From DATLCI01 sp046714215 (GTDB lineage: Bacteria; Acidobacteriota; Terriglobia; Terriglobales; Acidobacteriaceae), in assembly GCA_046714215.1 (NCBI GenBank), contig JBKKBM010000269.1, positions 1 through 34,139 on the forward strand: 34,139 nt of DNA. The letters are read 5' to 3'. Within the stretch, counting starts at the first letter, position 1. Each line of letters opens with the position of its first letter. A program made the translations under genes and the position numbers. Shown here one piece after another: positions 1 to 7,486 of this stretch. The notes beneath the pieces were generated by a model, which saw nothing but the letters and a program-made list of their open reading frames with translations, made no database searches and was not told where the DNA came from.

Positions 1-950
1 AGGCCTCGACGATCGCGGGGCAAGTGGACGCCCTGTACGCGTTCCTGATCGCGATCACCGTGTTCTTCACCGTACTGGTGGCGGCCATGGTGGTGATTTT
101 CTCCATCAAGTACCGCAAGTCGCAGAACCCGGTGGCCACCCAGATCGAGGGGTCCGTGCCGCTGGAGATCCTATGGTCGGTGGTGCCCATGGGCATCGCC
201 GTGGTCATCTTCGTGTGGGGCGCGGTGATTTACTTCGACCAGATGCGCGCGCCCAAGAACGCGATGGAAGTCTTCATCGTAGGGAAACAGTGGATGTGGA
301 AGGCACAGCATCCGTCGGGCATGCGCGAGATCAACACGCTGCATGTGCCCATCGGACGGCCGGTGCGTTTGACCATGATCTCGCAGGACGTGCTGCACAG
401 CTTCTTTATTCCGGCGTTCCGCATCAAGCATGACGTGATTCCCGGGCGCTACACCTACGCATGGTTCAACGCGACCAAGCCGGGCACCTATCACCTCTTC
501 TGCGCGGAGTATTGCGGCACGAAGCATTCCGGCATGATCGGGAAGGTCATCGCGATGGAGCCCGCGCAGTATCAGGCGTGGCTCGCGGGGGGCGTGGGTG
601 AAGGGTCGATGGCGTCGAACGGCGAGAAGCTTTTCACCAGCCTGGGCTGTGTGACCTGCCACTCGGGACAATCCGGCGCGCGCGGGCCGAACCTAGCCGG
701 CGTCTTCGGTTCGCAACAGAACCTGGCGGATGGCCGCCGGGTGGTGGCGGATGAGAATTACATTCGCGAGTCCATTTTGAATTCGCAAGCCAAGATCGTG
801 GCTGGGTATCAGCCCATCATGCCGACCTTCGCCGGGCAAGTCAGCGAAGAGAGCTTGATCCAACTGGTGGCATACATCAAGTCGTTGGAGCCGGAGAAGC
901 CGAATCCGGCTAAGACCGGTGCGCCGGCGCAAGGGAAACAGACACCATGA
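1..950 (+). CDS. coxB: Cytochrome c oxidase subunit II with fused cytochrome c domain (caa3 type), 5' partial
   Basis: This subunit accepts electrons through its own haem c and the binuclear CuA centre and passes them to haem a in subunit I, facing the periplasm. The frame is open to the left edge (first full codon at 3), so the true start lies outside the window; a GTG at 24 is internal. Counting from that GTG, two membrane helices lie near residues 5-28 and 50-70. The WMW motif is at 90-92. The CuA ligands are H125, C160, C164, H168 and M171 (CAEYC...H..M). A C-terminal cytochrome c domain follows, with CVTCH at 209-213 and probable Met ligand M266. The stop overlaps the ATG of ctaD (ATGA), which indicates translational coupling. 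Identification is firm. Confidence 0.97.
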   Translation, partial: ASTIAGQVDALYAFLIAITVFFTVLVAAMVVIFSIKYRKSQNPVATQIEGSVPLEILWSVVPMGIAVVIFVWGAVIYFDQMRAPKNAMEVFIVGKQWMWKAQHPSGMREINTLHVPIGRPVRLTMISQDVLHSFFIPAFRIKHDVIPGRYTYAWFNATKPGTYHLFCAEYCGTKHSGMIGKVIAMEPAQYQAWLAGGVGEGSMASNGEKLFTSLGCVTCHSGQSGARGPNLAGVFGSQQNLADGRRVVADENYIRESILNSQAKIVAGYQPIMPTFAGQVSEESLIQLVAYIKSLEPEKPNPAKTGAPAQGKQTP

Positions 951-2584
951 GCACCGTCGTCCGAGATATCGCCCACGTAGCGCCGGAGGTGATGCCGGAG
1001 CACCATTACCTCAATGACGGTCACAGCCTGAAGAGCTGGCTGTTGACGGTCGATCACAAGCGCATCGGCGTACTGTATCTTTTGACCATCACGTTCTTCT
1101 TCTTCATCGGCGGCATCATGGCCACGCTGGTCCGTCTGGAACTGCTCACGCCCGCCGGCGACCTGCTGCAATCAGACGCCTATAACAAGGCGTTCACCAT
1201 GCACGGCGTGATGATGATCTTCTTCTTCCTGGTGCCGTCCATTCCGGCGACGCTGGGAAATTTCCTGGTACCGCTGATGATCGGCGCTAAAGACGTGGCC
1301 TTCCCCCGCCTGAACTTGATGACGTGGTACATCTTCACCACAGGCGCGCTGTGCGGCTTTGCCGCCATGATCACCGGCGGCGTCGACACCGGTTGGACCT
1401 TCTACACGCCCTTTAGCACCACGTTCTCGAATACCAAGGTGATGTTGACGGCGGTGGGCATCCTGATCGCGGGATTCGCGTCGATCTTCACCGGCCTGAA
1501 CTTTATTGTTACCATCCACAAGCTACGCGCGCCGGGGATGACCTGGTTCCGGCTGCCGCTCTTCATCTGGGCGCAGTATGCCACCAGCTTGATCATGGTG
1601 CTGGGCACGCCGGTGCTGGCGATCACGCTGATCCTGGTGGCCCTGGAGCGCGGACTGCATATCGGCATCTTCGATCCCGTGCTGGGCGATCCCGTCCTCT
1701 TCCAGCATATGTTCTGGTTCTATTCGCATCCGGCGGTGTACATCATGATCCTGCCGGGCATGGGCGTGATCAGTGAAGTGATCACCACGTTCTCCCACAA
1801 GCGCATCTTCGGCTATAAGGCCGTGGCGCTGTCGAGCCTGGCCATCGCCGTCTTTGGCTTCCTGGTATGGGCGCACCACATGTTCGTCGCCGGCATCTCC
1901 GTTTATTCGGCGCTGATCTTCTCGTTCATCAGCTACCTGGTGGCAATCCCATCGGCCATCAAGACCTTCAACTGGTCGGCCACCTTATATAAGGGATCGG
2001 TGCGCTGGAGCACGCCGATGATCTATGCCTTCGCCTTCCTCGGCCTGTTTACCATTGGCGGGTTGACGGGATTGTTCCTGGCCGCGCTGGGACTCGACGT
2101 CCACGTGACCGACACTTATTTTGTGGTCGCTCACTTCCACTACGTGATGGTGGGCGGCATGGTGCTCGCGTACCTGTGCGGACTGCATCACTGGTGGCCG
2201 AAGATGACGGGACGCCTCTATCCCGAGTTGCCGGGCAAAGCCGCGGCCATCATCATCTTTACCGGCTTCAACCTGACATTCTTCCCGCAATTCATCCTGG
2301 GATACATGGGGATGCCGCGTCGCTATCACGCATATCCGCCGGAGTTCCAAGTGCTGAATGTGCTGTCGACCGCGGGCGCGTCCATCCTGGCGCTGGGCTT
2401 CCTGCTGCCGATGATTTACCTGGCCTGGTCACTGAAATATGGCAAGCCGGCGGGACCAAATCCGTGGGAATCGACGGGGCTGGAGTGGGAGACTTCGTCG
2501 CCGCCGCCCACGCACAATTTTGAAAACACGCCGGTCGTGACTACCGAGCCGTATCACTACGGCCCGAAGGAAGGGGAGGTTTAG
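947..2584 (+). CDS. ctaD: Cytochrome c oxidase subunit I, A2-type haem-copper oxidase
   Basis: This 545-residue, 12-helix catalytic subunit reduces oxygen to water at the haem a3-CuB centre and pumps protons. Visible ligands are H86 (haem a), H261, H310 and H311 (CuB), Y265 (His-Tyr crosslink), H396 (haem a3) and H398 (haem a). D-channel residues N105 and D116 are present, and the K-channel lysine is K339. The sequence before the crosslink reads YSHPAVY, so the proton-channel glutamate of A1 oxidases (HPEVY) is absent and a Tyr-Ser pair precedes the His. That is the signature of A2-type oxidases such as the Rhodothermus marinus caa3 enzyme. It starts inside the coxB stop (ATGA) and is followed at one base by ctaE. 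Confidence 0.98.
   Translation: MSTVVRDIAHVAPEVMPEHHYLNDGHSLKSWLLTVDHKRIGVLYLLTITFFFFIGGIMATLVRLELLTPAGDLLQSDAYNKAFTMHGVMMIFFFLVPSIPATLGNFLVPLMIGAKDVAFPRLNLMTWYIFTTGALCGFAAMITGGVDTGWTFYTPFSTTFSNTKVMLTAVGILIAGFASIFTGLNFIVTIHKLRAPGMTWFRLPLFIWAQYATSLIMVLGTPVLAITLILVALERGLHIGIFDPVLGDPVLFQHMFWFYSHPAVYIMILPGMGVISEVITTFSHKRIFGYKAVALSSLAIAVFGFLVWAHHMFVAGISVYSALIFSFISYLVAIPSAIKTFNWSATLYKGSVRWSTPMIYAFAFLGLFTIGGLTGLFLAALGLDVHVTDTYFVVAHFHYVMVGGMVLAYLCGLHHWWPKMTGRLYPELPGKAAAIIIFTGFNLTFFPQFILGYMGMPRRYHAYPPEFQVLNVLSTAGASILALGFLLPMIYLAWSLKYGKPAGPNPWESTGLEWETSSPPPTHNFENTPVVTTEPYHYGPKEGEV
2575..2580 (+). promoter_or_regulatory. Shine-Dalgarno site for ctaE
   Basis: GGAGGT lies inside the 3' end of ctaD, five bases before a TTG at 2586. 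The next in-frame ATG (2610) has no such site. This supports the TTG as the start of ctaE. Confidence 0.6.
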
Positions 2585-2585
2585 T

Positions 2586-3524
2586 TTGGACCACCGCTCC
2601 GAACCACAGATGGCCCTGGAACCGCACCATCCAAACACGCCCCACCATCCCCGGCAGTTCCATCACTTTGACACGATGGAGCAGCAGTACCAGTCGTCCA
2701 GCCTGGGCATGTGGGTGTTCCTCATCCAGGAGGTCATGTTCTTCGGCGGACTCTTCATCGCGTATCTGGTGTATCGCCATAAATATTACGACGCGTTCGG
2801 ACTCGCCAGTTCCACGCTGCGCATCGACTTGGGCGCTTTCAATACCGCAGTCCTGATCGGCAGCTCGCTGACCATGGCGCTGGCCGTGAATGCGGCGCAA
2901 CGCGGCCTGCGCAAGCGGCTGATGACCTTCATTGTGGGCACGATGATCCTGGGCGGCATATTCCTGGGCGTGAAGGTGATCGAGTACACAGAAAAATTTG
3001 AGAAGCGCGAGATCCCGGGGCGTAATTTCTGTTTTGAACCGCAGGGTGCGGCTTGCACCGGAGTCAGCCATGCGCCGGAGAGTTCCCTGGCCATCATTCA
3101 GCGCTACGCGACCGGGCACTTCTTTGCCGCGCCGCATGCCGCGCCGGCCAAGGCGCCGGAAGGGACGCATGAGACCGGGATCAGCGCGGAAGCCGCGCAG
3201 CCGGAGACGACGGGTCCGCAATACCGGGTGCGCGACGCCATCGGCGATGTGCCGGGGTCAAGCGAGCGTGACCGCTCCAAGCCCGGCGCGGAGATCTATT
3301 TCTCCCTCTACTTTGCCATGACCGGCATGCACGCCCTGCACATGATCATCGGCATGGGCATCATGGTGTGGCTGCTCTTCCATGCGTACAAGGGCCGCTA
3401 TAGCGAAACGTATTTCACTCCCATTGAAAACTTCGGTCTGTACTGGCACTTTGTCGACATCGTGTGGATCTACCTCTTCCCGCTGCTGTATTTGATCAAC
3501 CGTCATATCGGAGGGACGCACTGA
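2586..3524 (+). CDS. ctaE: Cytochrome c oxidase subunit III with long internal loop
   Basis: This is the membrane subunit III of the caa3 oxidase, which stabilises subunit I and is associated with oxygen and proton access. The 312 residues are long for the family (roughly 190-270 is usual). The N-terminus is His-rich and soluble (residues 1-30). Helices with the family motif SLGMWVFLIQEVMFF lie at 39-53, and further helices near 84-104 and 112-133. A hydrophilic insert of about 100 residues (138-236) follows, with two cysteines (149, 157) and an Ala/Pro/Glu-rich stretch. Conserved C-terminal helices resume with YFAMTGMHALHM and end in YWHFVDIVWIYLFPLLY. The TTG start at 2586 is chosen because of the GGAGGT just upstream. 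The stop overlaps the next ATG (TGATG). Confidence 0.95.
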   Translation: MDHRSEPQMALEPHHPNTPHHPRQFHHFDTMEQQYQSSSLGMWVFLIQEVMFFGGLFIAYLVYRHKYYDAFGLASSTLRIDLGAFNTAVLIGSSLTMALAVNAAQRGLRKRLMTFIVGTMILGGIFLGVKVIEYTEKFEKREIPGRNFCFEPQGAACTGVSHAPESSLAIIQRYATGHFFAAPHAAPAKAPEGTHETGISAEAAQPETTGPQYRVRDAIGDVPGSSERDRSKPGAEIYFSLYFAMTGMHALHMIIGMGIMVWLLFHAYKGRYSETYFTPIENFGLYWHFVDIVWIYLFPLLYLINRHIGGTH

Positions 3525-3808
3525 TGGCGGCGCATATCGGCTCGCTCAAAGTGTATTTCGGCGTCTTCATGGTGCTGATGGTGGGAACGGCGGTCACCAT
3601 TTACGCGGCCTTCCTGGATCTGGGGATGGCAAACGCCCCGATAGCGCTCTTCATCGCCACGGTGAAAGCCATCTTCGTAGTGCTGTTCTTTATGCACGTA
3701 AAGGATTCAGATCGACTAACGAAGATCACCGTCTCTGCCGGGGTATTTTGGCTGGGCATCCTGCTTTCGCTCACCATGACGGACTTCCTCAGCCGGACGT
3801 GGTATTAG
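3524..3808 (+). CDS. ctaF: Cytochrome c oxidase subunit IV (CtaF/COX4-like)
   Basis: This is a small 94-residue subunit with three predicted membrane helices (about 10-30, 38-58 and 68-90), completing the caa3 complex. The middle helix contains AIFVVLFFMHVKDS, typical of the prokaryotic cytochrome c oxidase subunit IV family. The ATG at 3524 overlaps the ctaE stop and has GGAGG at 3510-3514. The frame is open 60 bases further upstream inside ctaE, but that extension is judged spurious. It is the last gene of the oxidase operon, followed by two hairpins. Confidence 0.92.
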   Translation: MAAHIGSLKVYFGVFMVLMVGTAVTIYAAFLDLGMANAPIALFIATVKAIFVVLFFMHVKDSDRLTKITVSAGVFWLGILLSLTMTDFLSRTWY

Positions 3809-3826
3809 GGTTTTCGAGCCAACGTA

Positions 3827-3841
3827 CTTCAGGGGCTGAAG
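3827..3841. repeat. Short inverted repeat downstream of the oxidase operon
   Basis: CTTCAG-GGG-CTGAAG is a perfect 6-bp inverted repeat 18 bases after the ctaF stop. It resembles the GGGGCT(G/A)AAGCC-type elements I associate with acidobacterial intergenic repeats, but only one copy is visible here, so repeat status cannot be shown from this window. Confidence 0.35.
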
Positions 3842-3904
3842 CCGCGCCCTTTCAAAACATGTTCATGAAACCAGTTCCAGTCGTATCCGTCTGGTTTTCC
3901 CTCC

Positions 3905-3926
3905 AGCCTGCCTGCGGGCAGGCTTT
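3905..3926 (+). terminator. Hairpin, possible terminator of the caa3 operon
   Basis: A perfect 8-bp stem AGCCTGCC / GGCAGGCT (3905-3912 and 3917-3924) with a TGCG loop ends in a short TTT run (3924-3926). It lies about 100 bases after ctaF. The weak T-tract makes intrinsic termination plausible but not certain. Confidence 0.45.
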
Positions 3927-3961
3927 CCCATTTCAGGAATGAGCAGAATTGCCACCCCAGT

Positions 3962-3991
3962 TTGACAGGGCTGGCGGGGGCCCCCCATACT
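3962..3991 (+). promoter_or_regulatory. Sigma70-like promoter for the first propeller gene
   Basis: A perfect -35 box TTGACA (3962-3967) is followed after 18 bases by CATACT (3986-3991, four of six matches to TATAAT). Transcription would start near 3998, about 38 bases before the ATG at 4036. The spacer contains GGGGGCCCCC, a 10-bp palindrome (3976-3985). The promoter position rules out the upstream TTG (3949) as start for the next gene. Confidence 0.5.
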
Positions 3992-4035
3992 CGGGACAGA
4001 TTGAGTCCGTCTGCGCACGAACCAAGGAACATCCA

Positions 4036-7000
4036 ATGGACTTTTGCCGAGGCAGAAGTGGATTGGCTGTCTTGGCTATGGCGTTCGTTGCGTTGGGAAG
4101 TTCAGCGCAGAACGAGGGGGACGGCCAAAGCACGGGGCGCGCGGGGGGCCGCGACCGCACCCGCGAGAGACAAACGTGGTTCATGAGTGGGCGCTCGCCG
4201 CAGGGCGATAGCGCCGCGGATCAGTTGCGGCGCGCCTACCGGCAGAAGCTGGCGATGCGCTCGCGGCCGAGCGGCGCCGCTGCCAGCCGGGATGGATTGC
4301 TCTTCGATACCTCCCGCTTCCTGCATTTGTCGTGGACCAGTCTGGGCCCGCGGCCGATGGATTCCGATCCCACGCTCTTCCAGAGTTACGGTTGGGTCAG
4401 CGGCCGGGTGATCGCGATCGCGGTGGATCAGCAGGACACCACAGGCAACACCGTCTATATCGGGTCAGCGAATGGCGGAGTGTGGAAGTCGAATAACGCC
4501 GCGGCCGCGAATGCGGACTCTGTAACCTGGCAGGCGCTGACCGACGACCAGCCCAGCCTGGCCATAGGCGCGCTTGCCATTCAGCCGGGCGCGAATGGCA
4601 ATGTCATCCTCGCGGGTACGGGCGAAGCCAACAATACCAGCGACTCCTATTACGGCCTGGGCTTTCTCCGTTCCACCGATCAGGGACAGTCGTGGACGAA
4701 CGTGTTTGCCGCGGATGCGGGCACGCGTCCTTTTCGCGGATTAAGTTTCAGCCGCATCGCCTTCCACACCGGGAGCCCGGAGGTGGTGGTGGCAGGCGCG
4801 GCGTCGAGCAACGGCGGCAGCAATGGCGCGGTCATTCAATCGGCGTTGCAAGGGGAGTCCGGAAGGGGCATGTATTTCTCGCTGGATGCGGGCGCGACGT
4901 GGAGTTTCGCGGCGATGCTCGACTCCGGGGTGGCGACGCAGCCGGCGTCTGTCACCGACGTGGTGTTCAATGCCGTGCACGCAAAGTTTTATGCGGCGGT
5001 GAGGGGGCACGGCTATTACGAATCCGCCAATGGACAAACCTGGACCCGCATGGCGCAGCAGCCCGGCGGCGGTTTCACGGCGATCAATTGTCCGGCAGCA
5101 ACGAATGCGAGTACGTGTCCGCTGGTACGGGGTCAATTGGTGGTGCGCGCGGACACCGGAGAAGTCTTCACGGCGTGGGTGGATTCGGCCAACGCGCTTG
5201 CGCTCTACAAATTGTCCAGCGTAGGGGCTGCTTGGCAGCAACTAGGCCAGACGGGGATCGATAACTGCGGCGACCCCGGCCCGGACGCAGGCTGCGGCGC
5301 GCAGCAGGGGAGCTTCAACCTTACGCTGCAAGCGGTTCCCAATGCCAACAGCACCGACCTCTACCTGGGTGCGGTGAACATCTTCAAGTGCACCGTGACC
5401 GTGCTGGATCCGCTGTGTTCGGCGAGCACGGCGTGGAAGAACCTGACCCACGCCTACGGATGCAGTCCGTTGGGCGCGCCCGCGCATGTCCATCCCGGGC
5501 AGCATGCCATCGATTTTTCCGCGACCTTTCCGGAGCGAATATTTTTTGCCAACGATGGCGGCGTCTACCGCACCCTGAGCGGCTTCACCTTGAACGCAGA
5601 CTCCTGCACCGCCAGCAATCCATTCTCGAACCTCAACGCGAATCTGGGATCGTTGAGTCAGTTTGTCAGCCTGACCCAGTCGGGCGCAGACGCCGGGCTG
5701 CTCCTGGGCGGCGTGGTGGGGAACGGCTCCCCGATGTTTCAGGCTGGCAACGCTGGCGCCTCGGGAATGCTGTGGCGCGCCATCAACCTGGGGGACGGAG
5801 GCTACAGTGCTATCGCTCCGAGTGACGCCAACCTCCTTTATACGTCGTTTCCCGCAGGGGAGAGTGCCACCATCCAGCGCTGCGGGAGCGGAGTGAATTG
5901 CCGGCAAAACACCTGGAGCAACGTCGCCGATGCAGCGACCTTCGGCAATGACGCCTCGGCATTTTTTTTACCGTACGGGCTCGACCCCAAGAACTCCGCG
6001 ACGATGCTGGCGGGAACGTGCCGGGTGTGGCGCGGGCCGGCGGGGGGTGGCGCTTTCACCGCGCTGAGCGCGATGTTCGGCGGAGGTGGGGCCACAGTGT
6101 GCAGCGGCGGCACGGCCAGCGGTGAGACAAAAGTGCGCAGTCTGGCAGCCGGCGGCGCTGCCGCAGTTTCGGGGAACGCCAAAGTCCTCTATGCGGGGAT
6201 GGTGGGACGTGCGGGCGGCGCGGCCGGTCGCATCTTTGTTACCACGGACTCGGATGCGGGTCCCGCTGCCTGGAACGATCGCACCAACGGCATCAATCCC
6301 AGCGAGTATGACGTCTCTGACATCGCCATCTCGCCTTTTGATGCCACCGGTAACACCGCGTACGCCACCATCATGGGCTTCGGCGTCGCTCACATCTACA
6401 AGACGGTCAATGCCGGTGGTAGTTGGCTGAACAAGAGTGGAAATCTTCCCGATGTGCCGGTGAATTCCATCGCCGTGGATCCGGGCAACAGCGCGTTGCT
6501 CTACGCGGGCACCGATGTCGGGGTCTTTGTGACCACGGACGACGGCGTTACCTGGGCGGAGCTGGGATCCGGCCTCCCGAATGTGCCGGTGATGAAGTTA
6601 CTGACATTCGCTTCCGGGGGCACTCGCAAGTTGCGCGCGGCGACCTTCGGTAGAGGCGTGTGGCAGATTGATCTGCCGGTGGTTGCCGTCATCCTCGCGC
6701 CGCAGGTGCTGACACTGGACGCGACCGTTGTTGGCCGCGCCAGTCCTCCACAATCGGCTGTTTTGTCCAACGATTCCGCCGCAGCCATTACCCTCACGGA
6801 GATATCCGCGTCGGGCGCCTTCACGCTGAACCATGATTGTCCGACCGTTCTGCCGGTGGGTTCCAGTTGCAATCTGGCCGTCACGTTTAGGCCAGTAGTG
6901 GGTGGACTACAAAACGGCTCGTTGAACGTGAACTACAACGCGGGTTCGAAGTCGATTCCTCTGGCTGCGACCGGAGTGGAGTTCTTTCTTTCGCTCAGCC

Positions 7001-7353
7001 GCCCGCGGCGGCCGCTGCGCGGAAGCGGAGGCGCCGGCAATCTGCTGGTCCTCGAAGGAGCCACCGCGACCTTTGATGTCGTGCTGCAAGGCTCCGGTGC
7101 CGCGGATGGAGAGGTGGAGCTCACGTGCGCCTCGCCGACTCCACGGGTACGGTGCCAGGTGAGCCCCGAAAGGGCTCCGCTGAGGCAGGTGGCTGTGATC
7201 GCCAAAGTCATTTTGGAACGCTTAGGAACGCCCCGGCGACCGCAGCGGCTGGCGAAGCTAAGTGGCTTCAGGTCAGCCACTTACATGCTCATCGTCAAGG
7301 CCCATTCCGGGGCCGTAGTCCGCATAGTGGAAGTTCCCTTCGAAATACGGTAA
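4036..7353 (+). CDS. Secreted Asp-box beta-propeller protein with choice-of-anchor-D module (VPS10/sortilin-like), paralogue 1
   Basis: This is a 1105-residue exported protein of unknown ligand. The ATG at 4036 is chosen because AAGGA (4024-4028) sits seven bases upstream and because it opens a clear signal peptide, with Arg-containing n-region, LAVLAMAFVALG core and probable cleavage after SSA (about residue 25). A charged helical segment (30-85) leads into a large beta-propeller. Asp-box motifs (S/T-x-D-x-G-x-[ST]-W) are near 212, 281, 789 and 832. NDGGVYRT is near 506 and the final blade ends ATFGRGVWQI. An Ig-like choice-of-anchor-D/HYDIN-type domain spans about 886-980. A last beta-rich module (980-1105) opens with SLSRPRRPLRGSG. 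The next gene is a paralogue. An adhesin, a glycan-binding protein or a degenerate glycosidase are all possible; catalytic residues are not evident. Confidence 0.85.
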   Translation: MDFCRGRSGLAVLAMAFVALGSSAQNEGDGQSTGRAGGRDRTRERQTWFMSGRSPQGDSAADQLRRAYRQKLAMRSRPSGAAASRDGLLFDTSRFLHLSWTSLGPRPMDSDPTLFQSYGWVSGRVIAIAVDQQDTTGNTVYIGSANGGVWKSNNAAAANADSVTWQALTDDQPSLAIGALAIQPGANGNVILAGTGEANNTSDSYYGLGFLRSTDQGQSWTNVFAADAGTRPFRGLSFSRIAFHTGSPEVVVAGAASSNGGSNGAVIQSALQGESGRGMYFSLDAGATWSFAAMLDSGVATQPASVTDVVFNAVHAKFYAAVRGHGYYESANGQTWTRMAQQPGGGFTAINCPAATNASTCPLVRGQLVVRADTGEVFTAWVDSANALALYKLSSVGAAWQQLGQTGIDNCGDPGPDAGCGAQQGSFNLTLQAVPNANSTDLYLGAVNIFKCTVTVLDPLCSASTAWKNLTHAYGCSPLGAPAHVHPGQHAIDFSATFPERIFFANDGGVYRTLSGFTLNADSCTASNPFSNLNANLGSLSQFVSLTQSGADAGLLLGGVVGNGSPMFQAGNAGASGMLWRAINLGDGGYSAIAPSDANLLYTSFPAGESATIQRCGSGVNCRQNTWSNVADAATFGNDASAFFLPYGLDPKNSATMLAGTCRVWRGPAGGGAFTALSAMFGGGGATVCSGGTASGETKVRSLAAGGAAAVSGNAKVLYAGMVGRAGGAAGRIFVTTDSDAGPAAWNDRTNGINPSEYDVSDIAISPFDATGNTAYATIMGFGVAHIYKTVNAGGSWLNKSGNLPDVPVNSIAVDPGNSALLYAGTDVGVFVTTDDGVTWAELGSGLPNVPVMKLLTFASGGTRKLRAATFGRGVWQIDLPVVAVILAPQVLTLDATVVGRASPPQSAVLSNDSAAAITLTEISASGAFTLNHDCPTVLPVGSSCNLAVTFRPVVGGLQNGSLNVNYNAGSKSIPLAATGVEFFLSLSRPRRPLRGSGGAGNLLVLEGATATFDVVLQGSGAADGEVELTCASPTPRVRCQVSPERAPLRQVAVIAKVILERLGTPRRPQRLAKLSGFRSATYMLIVKAHSGAVVRIVEVPFEIR

Positions 7354-7392
7354 TACCCCTTATGGCTATGTGGCTGGCGATGCTGCATGGTT

Positions 7393-7404
7393 ACTTACGT
7401 AAGT
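7393..7404. promoter_or_regulatory. 12-bp perfect palindrome in the gap between the propeller genes
   Basis: ACTTACGTAAGT reads the same on both strands and lies 83 bases before the ATG at 7487. It is followed by two direct copies of CTTAAAG (7413-7419 and 7431-7437) flanking TTCCCGGAA. These could be operator sites for the second propeller gene. No clear -35/-10 pair was found in this 133-base gap. Confidence 0.3.
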
Positions 7405-7486
7405 GGTAGAGTCTTAAAGATTCCCGGAAACTTAAAGCAGACCACGCGGGTCACGCTGGGGCACGCCCCCAGGGTGAGATTTTCTT

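Noticed and set aside
3949..4035. 29-residue upstream extension of the first propeller gene from a TTG
   Set aside because: It would start before the predicted transcription start, has no ribosome site and would bury the signal peptide.
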